From contig JAAVLQ010000003.1 in NCBI GenBank assembly GCA_012103075.1, positions 186,001 to 250,000 on the forward strand: 64,000 bases of DNA, read 5' to 3'. The notes below the pieces were generated by a model. It ran no database searches. It was not told the DNA's origin and saw nothing but the letters and a program-made list of their open reading frames with translations. Made by a program: the position numbers and the translations under genes. Below, piece by piece: positions 41,882-51,656 of this stretch (its first letter is position 1; every line of letters begins with the position of its first letter). The DNA comes from Brucella cytisi (GTDB lineage: Bacteria; Pseudomonadota; Alphaproteobacteria; Rhizobiales; Rhizobiaceae).

Positions 41882-42849
41882 TTAATCCTTGATCTCGATC
41901 AGGTCATTGGCTGTCGTTTCATCCGTGATGAGAATACCGACGAACTTACCACGCAAAGCCGCATGGATGGCTCGGACCTTTTGCGCGCCCCCGCGGCCGC
42001 CACGACCTTTTCCGCCTTTGAAAGGGCCGCGAGCTTTACGCCTATGACCCGTTCGTGCAGCGTCAGATCAAGCGTTTCACCGTGCTCGTTGTAGAACTGG
42101 CAGAGGATGTCGCCGACAGCGCCTTTGCGCCGCAGCGGTTCCACTTCGTCGGGACTAACATAGCCCGCACGAACAACGGTGGAATTCGCCGAGAGCTCGC
42201 CGATGCCAACGAGTTGATAGGTCGCGTTAAGCGCCATATCAAGCAGGTTGGTAACAGCAGGCTCGGAGGAAAGCTTACTTGCAACATCAGTATCGCGAAC
42301 GACGAGCGGCGCCGGCACCAGATGAACGCCGCTGCCCCAATTTGCCGTACGCATACCGTCCACATAGGTGCTTACACCACCCGTCAGACTGACAAGACTG
42401 ATGTTGCGCTCGTTTGCAAGGTGCCCGAGACGCTGGATTGCATTCGATACGGTGCTACCCCATCCCACGGCCAATAGATCGTTCGGCTGCAGGCGCTGCA
42501 TTAGAAACTGTGCTGCGGCCTGACCAAGCCGATCGCTTGCATCCTGATCGGGCAATTGCGGCACCACATAAGCTTCCAGAAGACCATAACGCGCCTTGAT
42601 TTGACGCTCGAGTGCCGTGCACCCCCGGTAACGCGAGTTGATCCGTACTTGTATGATGCCTGAACGCCGACCACTTTCCAGTAGACGCGACACCTTGATG
42701 CGCGACATGTTCAGCTTTTCGCCGATTTCGCTCTGCGTCATTCCGTCGTTGTAATAATACCGGGCGATACGTGTGAGGATTTCCTCATCTGTATCGGCGT
42801 AGCTCCATTCTCCATTATCCGACGCCATACACGCGGCTCCTTCGGTCAT
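41882..42849 (-). CDS. lsrR: LsrR-like SorC-family repressor of the lsr genes, one frameshift
   Basis: About 320 residues; ATG choices are 42849 or 42828. The N-terminal helix-turn-helix is ILTRIARYYYNDGMTQSEIG and NMSRIKVSRLLESGRRSGII. The sugar-binding domain has LLAVGWGSTVSNAIQRLGHL, SLTGGVSTYVDGMRTANWGS and DMALNATYQLVGIGELSANS, typical SorC/LsrR phosphosugar-sensing features. The frame changes near 41990 and the end is then FVGILITDETTANDLIEIKD at 41882. Divergent from lsrA with repeated operator-like sites between; derepression by phospho-AI-2 is expected from E. coli and Salmonella. Confidence 0.93.
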
Positions 42850-42851
42850 CG

Positions 42852-42885
42852 TGTGATCATTTTATTATCAATTAAACTTTTGATA
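42852..42885. promoter_or_regulatory. Putative LsrR operator 1 (lsrR side)
   Basis: TGTGATCA, six bases, TATCAAT (42852-42872), the first copy of a direct repeat. It overlaps TATCAA-N8-TTGATA (42866-42885), a perfect interrupted palindrome. It lies immediately upstream of the lsrR start, suiting autoregulation. Confidence 0.55.
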
Positions 42886-43020
42886 CGTCAACGCCAAAGG
42901 GGACGAAAATTTCCTGCACAACCGGTGTCTTAAGCATAGCCAATATATCGCCGTTTTGAACGGTACTTATACATTATTTCACTACTACTCGTCACTGAAC
43001 GTATTGACGCTCAAATACGG

Positions 43021-43042
43021 ATGTGATCACATGATTGTCAAT
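43021..43042. promoter_or_regulatory. Putative LsrR operator 2 (lsrA side)
   Basis: TGTGATCA, six bases, TGTCAAT (43022-43042), the second copy of the direct repeat with exactly the same 14-base offset between the two blocks. ATGTGATCACAT (43021-43032) is also a perfect 12-base palindrome and could alternatively be a CRP-type site. About 24 bases before the lsrA start. Confidence 0.55.
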
Positions 43043-43065
43043 AACTACAATTGAACAGGTGCGGT

Positions 43066-44568
43066 ATGACTGATAGCCCTGCGACCGGGAGGGTCGCGAA
43101 GCTGACGGACATCTGGAAATCCTACGGTGCCATTCCGGTGCTGCAGGGGGTTTCTCTCGCCTTACAAGCTGGAGAAGTGCACGCGCTTCTTGGCGGCAAC
43201 GGCGCTGGCAAATCGAGCCTCATGAAAATTATGTCCGGTGTCATCAGCGCCAATTCCGGCGCCATCGAGATCAACGGAAAACCGCTGTCGCATGCCTCGC
43301 CGGCATTAGCTCAGGAACTCGGTCTCTACACCGGTGCCGCAAGAGGCCCATATCCTGCCAAACCAGAGTGTCCCGGAAAACATCTGTCTCGGCCTTGCCG
43401 CGTCGCCACGTTCGCTGCGGCCCCGCGTCGAACAGCTTGTTGGCGAGCTTGCCGTTTCGCTCGATCTCAACGCCCGGGCAGCATCACTGGAAATAGCAGA
43501 GCGCCAGATCGTCGAAATCCTGCGGGGTCTTGTGCGCGATGCGCATGTTTTGATCCCTGGATGAACCAACCTCCGCACTCACACCATTTGAGACCGGCGC
43601 GCTTTTTGAGCGTATGCGCAAACTGCAAGCTCAAGGCGTCGGGATTTTTTTTCATCTCGCACAAGCTGCGTGAGATCCGGGAAATCTGCGGCACGATCAG
43701 CGTACTGCGCGATGGTGTAATTGTACTGTCCGGCGCACTCGACAGCTATAGCGATGCCGAGATCATCGAAGTGATGAGCCGTGTGCAAATAGCTAAAAAC
43801 TCCACCCAGCGCACGAGCCGCAAAGCCTCGCAGCTCGAACAGCCGCGCCTTAGCGTCTCCGGGCTAAGCGGAGAAGGCTTCCGGGACATCAACCTCGACG
43901 TCCGCGCCGGTGAGATTCTGGGGCTGGCGGGCGTCGTCGGCGCCGGTCGCACCGAATTCGCTGAAACGCTCTTTGGCCTGCGGCGGCAGACTGCGGGTCG
44001 GGTCGTGCTGGAAGGGACCGAACTCAAGAAGCGCTCCCCGCGCTACTGCATCGATTTCGGTCTTGTCTATCTTCCCGAGGACCGGCAACAACACGGCCTC
44101 TTCCTTGAGGCACCGCTATACTGGAATGTCTCTTCCTATCTGGTGCACCGTCTACCCTTCTTTCTGCGACCGGGGACGGAGCGAAAGACGTTCGAGGAAT
44201 TCCGCTCCAGTATGGGCATCAAGTGCTCTGGCGCCAGTCAGGAAGCCCACAGACTTTCCGGTGGCAACCAGCAAAAGATACTGCTCGCCAAGTGTCTTTC
44301 GGCACGGCCTAAGGTGTTGATTCTTGATGAGCCCACCCGCGGTGTCGACGTTGCAGCCCGCAACGATATTTATGAGCTCATCCGCCAGCTCGCTGCCGAT
44401 GGGGTCGCCATTGTTCTCATCTCATCTGATTTCGATGAGCTCGTCGAGCTCGCGGATCGCGTGCAAGTCATGGCCTTTTGGCCAGTCCGCCGGCGAACTG
44501 GAAAAACAGATATCCGTCGATGCAATTGCCCACCTCGCCTTCGGCGCCACGGAAGCCATTATGCTTGA
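43066..44568 (+). CDS. lsrA: LsrA AI-2 importer double ATPase, about three frameshifts
   Basis: About 500 residues, two ABC domains. The ATG at 43066 gives MTDSPATGRVAKLTDIWKSY. Walker A LLGGNGAGKSSLMKIMSG in domain 1. Between 43335 and 43600 the printed frame is wrong; another frame gives EAHILPNQSVPENICLGLAA and EIAERQIVEILRGL, and FFISHKLREI resumes. Domain 2: GVVGAGRTEFAETLFGL, LSGGNQQKILLAKCLSARPK and VLILDEPTRGVD. Near 44478 the true tail shifts again (SAGELEKQISVDAIAHLAFG), resembling the E. coli LsrA end and running towards the lsrC start without a clean stop, so the exact end is uncertain. Called LsrA from position and match. Confidence 0.92.
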   Translation: MTDSPATGRVAKLTDIWKSYGAIPVLQGVSLALQAGEVHALLGGNGAGKSSLMKIMSGVISANSGAIEINGKPLSHASPALAQELGLYTGAARGPYPAKPECPGKHLSRPCRVATFAAAPRRTACWRACRFARSQRPGSITGNSRAPDRRNPAGSCARCACFDPWMNQPPHSHHLRPARFLSVCANCKLKASGFFFISHKLREIREICGTISVLRDGVIVLSGALDSYSDAEIIEVMSRVQIAKNSTQRTSRKASQLEQPRLSVSGLSGEGFRDINLDVRAGEILGLAGVVGAGRTEFAETLFGLRRQTAGRVVLEGTELKKRSPRYCIDFGLVYLPEDRQQHGLFLEAPLYWNVSSYLVHRLPFFLRPGTERKTFEEFRSSMGIKCSGASQEAHRLSGGNQQKILLAKCLSARPKVLILDEPTRGVDVAARNDIYELIRQLAADGVAIVLISSDFDELVELADRVQVMAFWPVRRRTGKTDIRRCNCPPRLRRHGSHYA

Positions 44569-45590
44569 TCTCTTCGCGCGCAACCGTGTTGCGACCCTGC
44601 TGGTTGTCTTGGCTGGCGCCTATATCGCCATCGGTGCAGTCGCTCCCGGTTATCTTTCCGGCGCAACAGCCTCCGTCGTAATCTCCAACAGCCTTGTGCT
44701 GATGCTGATCTCGCTTGGTACAATGATCGTCATCTTGACGCGCAGCATCGATGTTTCAAGCGGCTCGGTCCTCGGTCTTAGTGCCGCAGTCCTTGGCTTG
44801 TCGCTCAATGCCGGTGTCAGTCTGCCGCTCGCCATAACCTTCTGTCTTTTAACCGGTGCAACCGCCGGTGCCTTTAATGGGCTTATGGTTGCTTATCTCG
44901 GCATTCCGTCGATCGTCGCCACCCTCGGCACGCTAGGCCTTTTTCGCGGCATCATGCTGGTTTTGACCGGTGGACAATGGATCGAGGATTTGCCGCAGGA
45001 ACTGAAAGCGCTGGCCGCCAATCTGGGCTTTGGATTTTCTGCACTGACCATTGTCGTTCTCGGACTTTTCGCACTTGCGGCGCGTGCTGCGCGCAACGCG
45101 CTTCGGTCGATATTTCTACGCTGTCGGCGACAACAGCGCTGCAGCACACCATCTTGGCGTGCCGGTAAAACTCGTGCGGTTTTCGGCCTTTGTCGCGACC
45201 GGCCTCTGTGCTGCGCTCGCCGGCCTCGTCTTTGCAGCCCAGATCGGCTTCATCCCAAATCAGGCCGGCAACGGCATCGAGCTCAAAGCAATCGCCGTCA
45301 ACGTCCTTGGTGGCGTCAGCCTGCTCGGCGGAACCGGGTCTGTCACCGGCGTCTTTGTTGCTGTCATCTTTATCACCTCCATCGACAGCGCCCTCGTCTT
45401 CCTCAAGATTCCTGCCTACTGGAACGACTTTATTGCGGGTGCGATCCTGCTAACGGTGCTGCTTCTTGATGGCCGCATCCGCCAGATCATTGATCGGCGT
45501 ATTCGTGCCCGTCGCTACGCAGTGCATGAGCGAACATCTACCAGTAACATTCCCACAGGCCCTGCCCGCACCATGGAGGCAAGCCAATGA
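44561..45590 (+). CDS. lsrC: LsrC AI-2 importer permease, one frameshift
   Basis: About 343 residues, BPD_transp_2 family. MLDLFARNRVATLLVVLAGA is followed by hydrophobic helices and the conserved loops VILTRSIDVSSGSVLGLSAA and, after a one-base shift near 45090, FGRYFYAVGDNSAAAHHLGV and AIAVNVLGGVSLLGGTGSVT. The order ATPase-permease-permease-binding protein is that of lsrACDB. Overlaps the lsrD start by 4 bases. Confidence 0.92.
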
Positions 45591-46599
45591 AAAAGATAAT
45601 CTTCCGCTGGGAGACCGCGCTTCTGGCCATGCTGGTCGCCGAACTCCTGATCTTCGGTCTCGTTAATCCGCGCTTTCTCAACATCACGAACCTCATCTAT
45701 GGCACATCTGATTTCGTACAGATCGGCATTGTTGCCCTGCCGCTGACCCTCGTCATCATCGCTGGCGGTATTGATGTTTCCTTTGCCTCCGTGATCGGCC
45801 TTTCGGCCATCGTTTTCGGAGTTGCCACTTTCTATGGCGTAGCTTTGCCGCTTTCGCTTCTGCTGGCCCTGATAACCGGTGCGCTTTGTGGACTGCTGAA
45901 CGCTACCGTCATTCATCTCTCAAAAATACAACCACTGGTCGTTACGCTTGGCAGCCTTTATTTGTTTCAGGGAACGGCAACGGTCGCGTCCGGTCTCGTG
46001 GGCGCCGGAGGTTATGAGGGGATCGGCAATTTCCCAGAAGCTTTTAACGCCTTCGGATACGCGAAATTTTTCGGGCTGCCAGCGCCGCTTGCACTCTTCC
46101 TCGGCCTTTCCGCCATCCTCATCGTCCTTCTACACTTTACCCGCTTCGGTCGCGCCGTATACCTTTCCGGTCAGTCAGAAAGCGCTGCTCGTTTCTCCGG
46201 CATTCCTGTCGGTCGGGTGCAAACCGCTACCTATGTTATAACGGGGATCGCTGCCGCCATTGCTGGCCTCGTCATGTCAGCCTATTTCGGCTCGGCCCGC
46301 GTAGATCTCGGTTCGGCAACCCTTCTGCCGGCAGTCACCGCTGCAGTGCTCGGCGGCGCCTCCATTTATGGCGGCGGGGCTCCATTCTTGGCACTTTGCT
46401 TGCCACTTTCGTGATCGGTTACCTGCAGCAAGGCTTACAGGCCACCGGTGTCCCCAGCCAAATTTCCAGCGCACTTTCGGGAGGGTTGCTGGTTATCGCG
46501 GTCGCATTGCGCCATGGGAGCGCAATATTGGCCGATGTCGTTGCCGTCACCCGACAACAAAGAAACAACCGGGTAACGATCACCTCAGGAGGAGAATGA
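45587..46599 (+). CDS. lsrD: LsrD AI-2 importer permease, one frameshift
   Basis: About 337 residues. MKKIIFRWETALLAMLVAEL, then FLNITNLIYGTSDFVQIGIV and IIAGGIDVSFASVIGLSAIV, the family loop motif. GQSESAARFSGIPVGRVQTA and VLGGASIYGGG are the later loops. The frame shifts near 46380 and the last helices continue as LLATFVIGYLQQGLQATGVP, ending VTITSGGE at 46599. The second half of the channel with LsrC. Confidence 0.92.
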
Positions 46600-46601
46600 T
46601 A

Positions 46602-47627
46602 ATGATTAAGACAATCATGAAATCGAGTGCAATGGCCGCATCGCTTCTCGCCAGCACGATGCTGGTTGGAGCGGCGCAAGCAGAAAACCAGATAGCCTTC
46701 ATCCCCAAGCTAGTGGGCGTTGGCTTCTTCACGTCAGGCGGTGCCGGTGCGGTCAAAGCTGGTGAGGAGATCGGTGCAAAGGTGACCTATGATGGTCCAA
46801 CGGAGCCCAGTGTTTCCAGTCAGGTGCAGTTCATTAACAACTTCGTCAACCAAGGTTATAACGCGATCGTCGTTTCCTCAGTTTCCCCGATGGACTTTGC
46901 CCGGCACTCAAGCGTGCCATGGACCGGGGTGTCGGTCATGACGTGGGACAGCGACGTCAACCCGGAATGCCGCAGCTATTACATTAACCGGGGCACGCCG
47001 GAACAGCTCGGCGGTCTATTGGTCGATATGGCCTCTGAAGGTGTGAAAAAGGATAAGGCGAAGGTTGCTTTCTTCTATTCCAGCCCGACCGTGACCGACC
47101 AAAACGCGTGGGCTGAAGCCGCAAAGGCCAAAATCACCAAGGAACATCCGGGCTGGGAAATCGTCACCACGCAGTACGGTTACAATGATGCCCAGAAGTC
47201 ACTGCAGACAGCCGAAAGCATACTGCAGACTTATCCGGACCTCGACGCGATTATTGCCCCAGACGCCAATGCGCTACCTGCAGCTGCACAGGCGGCTGAA
47301 AACCTCAAACGCGCGGAGGGCGTCACCATCGTTGGCTTCTCAACGCCAAACGTCATGCGGCCTTATATCGAGCGTGGCACGATCCAGCGCTTTGGTCTGT
47401 GGGATGTGACACAGCAGGGCAAAATCTCCATCTTTATCGCTGATCACATCCTCAAAAACGGCCCGATGAAGGTGGGCGACAAGCTCGACATCCCCCGAAT
47501 CGGTACTGTCGAAGTCTCCGCCAACAAGGTGCAGGGGTATAGTTACGAAGCTGACGGCAATGGTATCATTCTGTTGCCTGAGCGCACTGTATTCACCAAA
47601 GACAACATCGGAAAATTCGATTTCTGA
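46602..47627 (+). CDS. lsrB: LsrB autoinducer-2 binding protein, local double frameshift
   Basis: 342 residues. After GGAGGAGAATGATA the start is MIKTIMKSSAMAASLLASTM with a signal peptide ending AAQA. The mature protein is nearly the enterobacterial LsrB: IAFIPKLVGVGFFTSGGAGA, TYDGPTEPSVSSQVQFINNF, YYINRGTPEQLGGLLVDMA, FFYSSPTVTDQN and DAIIAPDANALPAAAQAAEN. These include the AI-2 pocket residues known from E. coli/Salmonella LsrB: Lys in IPKLVG, Asp in TWDSD, and the Pro/Ala in APDANALPAA. A short stretch, 46886-46935, is in the wrong frame; the other frame gives GLCPALKRAMDRGV as expected. Confidence 0.96.
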   Translation: MIKTIMKSSAMAASLLASTMLVGAAQAENQIAFIPKLVGVGFFTSGGAGAVKAGEEIGAKVTYDGPTEPSVSSQVQFINNFVNQGYNAIVVSSVSPMDFARHSSVPWTGVSVMTWDSDVNPECRSYYINRGTPEQLGGLLVDMASEGVKKDKAKVAFFYSSPTVTDQNAWAEAAKAKITKEHPGWEIVTTQYGYNDAQKSLQTAESILQTYPDLDAIIAPDANALPAAAQAAENLKRAEGVTIVGFSTPNVMRPYIERGTIQRFGLWDVTQQGKISIFIADHILKNGPMKVGDKLDIPRIGTVEVSANKVQGYSYEADGNGIILLPERTVFTKDNIGKFDF

Positions 47628-47637
47628 TCAGGCCGAA

Positions 47638-47663
47638 CGGTGGGCAGCCGCTACTGCCCACCG
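47638..47663 (+). terminator. Hairpin after lsrB
   Basis: CGGTGGGCAG and CTGCCCACCG form a perfect 10-base stem with a 6-base loop, 10 bases after the lsrB stop. No T run follows, so it may be a processing or partial-terminator element between lsrB and the next gene. Confidence 0.6.
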
Positions 47664-47690
47664 AAATCGCCTTAAGGACAGGACAATTGC

Positions 47691-48495
47691 ATGAAAAGCC
47701 GTTGGAACGATGATGACGCTGCCCGTTACGTTAAGGCCGCGCTCGCTTCCGGACACGGCGAAGAACTGCGATTGCGGATTTACTCATCCCGCATCATCGG
47801 CGGCGACCGGGATTTGTCCTTCACGGCGGCGGTAACACCTCGGTCAAGGTGAAGGCCTATGATGGCGAAGAGCTTATGCATATCAAGGGCAGCGGCTGGG
47901 ATTTGGATTCGATCGAGGCGCCCGGACTGCCAGCTGTGCGCCTTGCACCGCTGCTCGCCGCACGAATCAAAGGCGAGAGGCTTCCCGATCCGGACATGGT
48001 GGCGCTGCTGCGCGCAAATCTGATGGAACAAGATGCCCCCAATCCTTCCGTCGAAGCTCTCCTGCACGCTTTCCTGCCGTTCGCTTATGTCGATCACAGC
48101 CACGCCACGGCAATTCTAGCCCGGCCGACCAGACCACTGGCGGAGTGTTCCCCGGCAATCACACCATCGGTGAAGAAGTGTTCGGCGCGCTCGGTGTTGT
48201 CGTTCGCGTCAAGTCGACCGATGACATGGTGCGTCTGGCCAAAAGTTTTGAATGCCAACAGCCGGTAACCCTGCATATGGACAAGAACGATGCCGCTTCA
48301 GCCCGGTTTATGCGAAAAACGGTAAGTTCAATATGCAAGAACAAACTGGAAAGACGTTACAACCCACTGCCCATCTCACCATCTGTTTGCCAGTTACGAC
48401 GCCCTGTCGCTTTGGAATGGACATGAACCGCTTGCCATTGGCGATGTGCTGATTGCCAGTCAGAACACTTTCCAATATCTCCGTCCTATTGCCTG
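47691..48495 (+). pseudogene. Composite remnant: class II aldolase N-terminus joined to an aldehyde dehydrogenase piece and an unrecognised tail
   Basis: Starts MKSRWNDDDAARYVKAALAS with a GGACAGG leader, typical of the rhamnulose-1-phosphate aldolase/short-chain dehydrogenase fusion family. After a frame change, KAYDGEELMHIKGSGWDLDS and AYVDHSHATAILA continue the class II aldolase domain. From about 48130 the sequence changes identity: GEEVFGALGVVVRVKSTDDM and LHMDKNDAASARFM resemble 2-oxoglutarate-semialdehyde dehydrogenase (KGSADH type). From about 48310 a third piece (YDALSLWNGHEPLAIGDVLI to QYLRPIA, stop at 48495) is unrecognised. Reads as fused gene ends left by deletions. The intact fusion enzyme would exceed 680 residues. 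Confidence 0.65.
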
Positions 48496-48546
48496 AATTT
48501 GAAAATGAACAAATCCGGTGGATGTGCGCTATAGTTTTGCGTTCGA

Positions 48547-49377
48547 CTACCCCTTCACACCAGAAGAAATCATCACCGCTTCTGTCACTTTCTTCTGAAA
48601 GATAAGATAGGCAATTGCGACCGGCATGGCGCCGAGCAATGCGACCGACATAAGCCGCGCATAGTATACGCCGAAAGCGTCATTGACTTGGGTGATTCCG
48701 ACCGGAATGGTCATCTTATTTTCCGTCGTTACCGCCAAGAAAGGCCAGAGGAATTGGTTCCGGGCCATAATGAAGGTTATGATTGCAAGAGCTGTGGTGA
48801 TACCCCAATTGAGCGGGAGATAGATCTTGAAGAGAAGAGTGAAATCCCCACCGCCATCGAGCACCACGGCCTCGCGCATTTCCTTTGGTACAGCATCGAA
48901 AAACTGTTTGTAGACTATGATAACTACAGGGACGATCAGTTGTGGCAAAATGATGCCAGCCCACGTGTTAATCAGGCCGAGGTCATTCATCAGAATAAAC
49001 TGGGTGACGACCAGAGCCCGGGTTGGCACCATGAAACTCGCAAGAACGATACCGTAAAGAAGTCGTCGACCCGGGAAGCGGAGCTGCGAGATCGCGTAGG
49101 CACACATCATGCCGGAAACAATAACCGTCACGGTGATGATGAGCGAAGTAGCGATCGAATTAATGTACCAGCTGATTATGTTCGAGTTCCAGAGAATATC
49201 GGCATAAGCCGATAAATTGAACTCGTCGGGTAATATGCCTGCTCCAGTTGAGACTACTCGTTCCTCGGTCCGGACAGAAGTGATGAAAGCCCAGTAGAGC
49301 GGGAATATCCACAATGCTGCGGCAAAGAACGTGCCAATTGTTAAGACACCGTTTTCCAGTTTTCTCATCGAGTTCAT
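48547..49377 (-). CDS. MalG/UgpE-like sugar ABC permease
   Basis: 276 residues, intact. Six transmembrane helices, with the ATPase-contact motif EMREAVVLDGGGDFTLLFKI (EAA loop) near residue 185. VALLGAMPVAIAYLIFQKKV is the last helix. Carbohydrate uptake CUT1 family. Overlaps the MalF-type gene by 4 bases. Last gene of the arabinoside operon. Confidence 0.92.
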   Translation of the reverse strand: MNSMRKLENGVLTIGTFFAAALWIFPLYWAFITSVRTEERVVSTGAGILPDEFNLSAYADILWNSNIISWYINSIATSLIITVTVIVSGMMCAYAISQLRFPGRRLLYGIVLASFMVPTRALVVTQFILMNDLGLINTWAGIILPQLIVPVVIIVYKQFFDAVPKEMREAVVLDGGGDFTLLFKIYLPLNWGITTALAIITFIMARNQFLWPFLAVTTENKMTIPVGITQVNDAFGVYYARLMSVALLGAMPVAIAYLIFQKKVTEAVMISSGVKG

Positions 49378-50252
49378 TTACGACCTCTTGCGCGCAGAAG
49401 CTGGAATTGGAGGACGGACAATACTGCAATGATGACGAACAGGACCAAGGCTATCGCCGAAGCGTAACCACCATGATTAAGCTGGAAGGCTTCACGATAA
49501 ACCATTAGCAGCAGCACATAAGATGAATTGAAAGGTCCACCACTGCTCAGGAGATAGACCCGGTCGAATATCTTGAGCTGTAAAATGAGCTGCAGGGTCA
49601 GCACCAGCGCCGTGACAGGCCAAAGCAGAGGCCAAGTGACCTTGGTAAAGAGCTGGCGACGTGTGGCTCCATCGAGCTGAGCAGCCTCGTAGTAATCTTT
49701 CGGGATATTTCGCAGGCCTGCAATAAAAAGAAGGACATTAAAGCCGTTCGTCCACCAGATCGTCACCATGGCAACCATCGGCATGACCCAGTATGGATTC
49801 TTGAAGACCGGCACAGGCTTTCCATAGAAGAAGCTAATGACAGGCTGTAACACGCCGAATTGGAAATCCAGCATCCACGTCCAGATCTGCGTGACGACCG
49901 AAACCGGCAGGATGTAGGGTAGAAAAAAGATGGCGAGCGCCAGCGCCTGCAAGGATCCGCGCAGTCGAGTAATCATCAAGGAAATCCCCAACGCAAGCGC
50001 GGTTGTAGGAATTACGGTCAGGAGAATGAAATAGCCGTTGTTCTTTAACGATGTAAGGAACAACTTATCGGTGAGAAGACGCTTGAAATTGTCGAACCCC
50101 ACCCATTCGCCCGGCCCGATAAGCGGCGAGTTTGTCAAACTGAGTTCGACAAGTCTAATGGCAGGATAAAGAAAAACGAGCGCAAAGATGAACACGAACG
50201 GTGCCACAAGCGTGGCGGCCACAGCCACTTCTTTGCGTCGGTTGGTAAGCAT
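49374..50252 (-). CDS. MalF/UgpA-like sugar ABC permease
   Basis: About 292 residues from the ATG at 50252 (MLTNRRKEVAVAATLVAPFV); the longer frame to 50324 would overlap the binding-protein end and adds a Cys-rich leader without membrane character. Six helices and the EAA loop KDYYEAAQLDGATRRQLFTK. Intact. Partner of the MalG-like permease; CUT1 family. Confidence 0.9.
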   Translation of the reverse strand: MLTNRRKEVAVAATLVAPFVFIFALVFLYPAIRLVELSLTNSPLIGPGEWVGFDNFKRLLTDKLFLTSLKNNGYFILLTVIPTTALALGISLMITRLRGSLQALALAIFFLPYILPVSVVTQIWTWMLDFQFGVLQPVISFFYGKPVPVFKNPYWVMPMVAMVTIWWTNGFNVLLFIAGLRNIPKDYYEAAQLDGATRRQLFTKVTWPLLWPVTALVLTLQLILQLKIFDRVYLLSSGGPFNSSYVLLLMVYREAFQLNHGGYASAIALVLFVIIAVLSVLQFQLLRARGRK

Positions 50253-50320
50253 TGCCACGTCAAATTCCCCCAAAAATGATGTGCTGTGTCCGCACCGGCA
50301 CGGTGCGGACACAGCAGGAC

Positions 50321-51583
50321 TCATTTCAGCGCGCTCTCGAGATCGGCTTTCACCTGCTCGGCAGCCTCCATGGGCTCGGCGTATCCGTGAATAGCCGGTG
50401 AGATGACGTTGATCGCAGCATCATAAGCAGGCGAAGCCACGCCTGCGATCGGCGAGCGGGGATCGTAGGATGCATCGTTCGAAAGAGACGAATAAGTGGC
50501 GTTTGGCTCCATCTTCTTGAAATCATCGCTTTCGGCGACCGGCTTATAGGCCGGGATGTGACCCGCATCGGCCCAAGAAATGGCATTTTTCTCCATCCAG
50601 CCGATCACGGTCATGACGGCCCTACGCTTTTCCGGCGACATGCCCGTGTTCTTCGGAATAGCGAAAGCGTGGGAATCCGCCCGGGTTGTCCCGGTACCCA
50701 TCAGGTTCGGAACCTGCACCGCGCCCCACTCGAACCCGAGCGTGCCTTTCTTGGCGAGGTCGACCATGGTGGGCACTTCCCAGACACCATTCAACATGAA
50801 GGCAGACTTACCCGAGGTAAACAGAGCAACAGAAGCTTCATACGCGGCCTGCTCCGGTTGCCAACCCTCCTTCCCCAATTTGTCATCACTTCAATTGCCT
50901 TCGAAGCCTTGTCGAGACTATCGCCGGGCAGGACCTGCTTCTCCTTGATCAGCTCTCCTCCCTGCTGACGAAGTAGCGTGTAACACGATAGGTACCTCCG
51001 TCATCCCCTGTAGCGTAAGTTACGGGGGCCTCGGCACCCTTTTCCTTAGTCAATGCGAGTGCTTCTTCGAAATCCTTCAGACTTTCTATGCCGGTCAGCT
51101 TGCCGTCAGCATCAAGAAAGCGAGAACCTTCAAGATATTTCTTGTTATAATAAAGTACGATTGAATGGATGTCGAAGGGTACCGCATAGAGCTTATCATC
51201 GCCCGTTGCTGCGTTTATCGCGGCATCAAAAAAATCACTCCGCGCCACTCCCGCATTCTTCAGATCCTCCTCGCTTATCTCGTCAAGAACACCTTCTTCC
51301 AACCCAAGGGGCAAGCGGGAAAGATGATAAGTCATGATATCTGGCCCCCGGTTTTACTGCGACGGCCGTGCGAACTTTGGTGTAATAGGGAATCCCCACT
51401 CCAGCGTCGTGCCAGAAATCTTGATATCTGGATGCTCCTCATTAAAGCGATTGATCAGCGCTTTCATCCGCACGCCGTCGCCGCCACTTAAGAAGTCCCA
51501 CCGGGTTATGTTCTGCTGCGCGATGGCGGGCATGGTCATCAATGCCATTGCTCCTGCTGCAAAAAAAGACTTCTGTATCGCAT
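50321..51583 (-). CDS. Extracellular solute-binding protein of a CUT1 sugar importer, about four frameshifts
   Basis: About 420 residues. GGAGGAG precedes the ATG at 51583. The frame must shift almost at once to give AIQKSFFAAGAMALMTMPAI, a signal peptide. FLSGGDGVRMKALINRFNEE is the usual start of family 1 binding proteins. Later pieces: GDDKLYAVPFDIHSIVLYYN, then VALFTSGKSAFMLNGVWEVP, and a C-terminal SPAIHGYAEPMEAAEQVKAD ending at 50321. Shifts near 51350, 50960 and 50880. The neighbouring GH51 enzyme suggests an arabinose-containing oligosaccharide as ligand. Confidence 0.87.
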
Positions 51584-51656
51584 AGGATCTCCTCCTCCAA
51601 AGGTCCGATCGCCATTTCCCGATGGCGGTGAGTTACAGTTCTTGTATGTCTGAAAG

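Noticed and set aside
44324..45469. An LsrA-LsrC fusion
   Set aside because: The joined frame is open through the lsrC start, but the density of indels here and the standard gene order make two proteins more likely.
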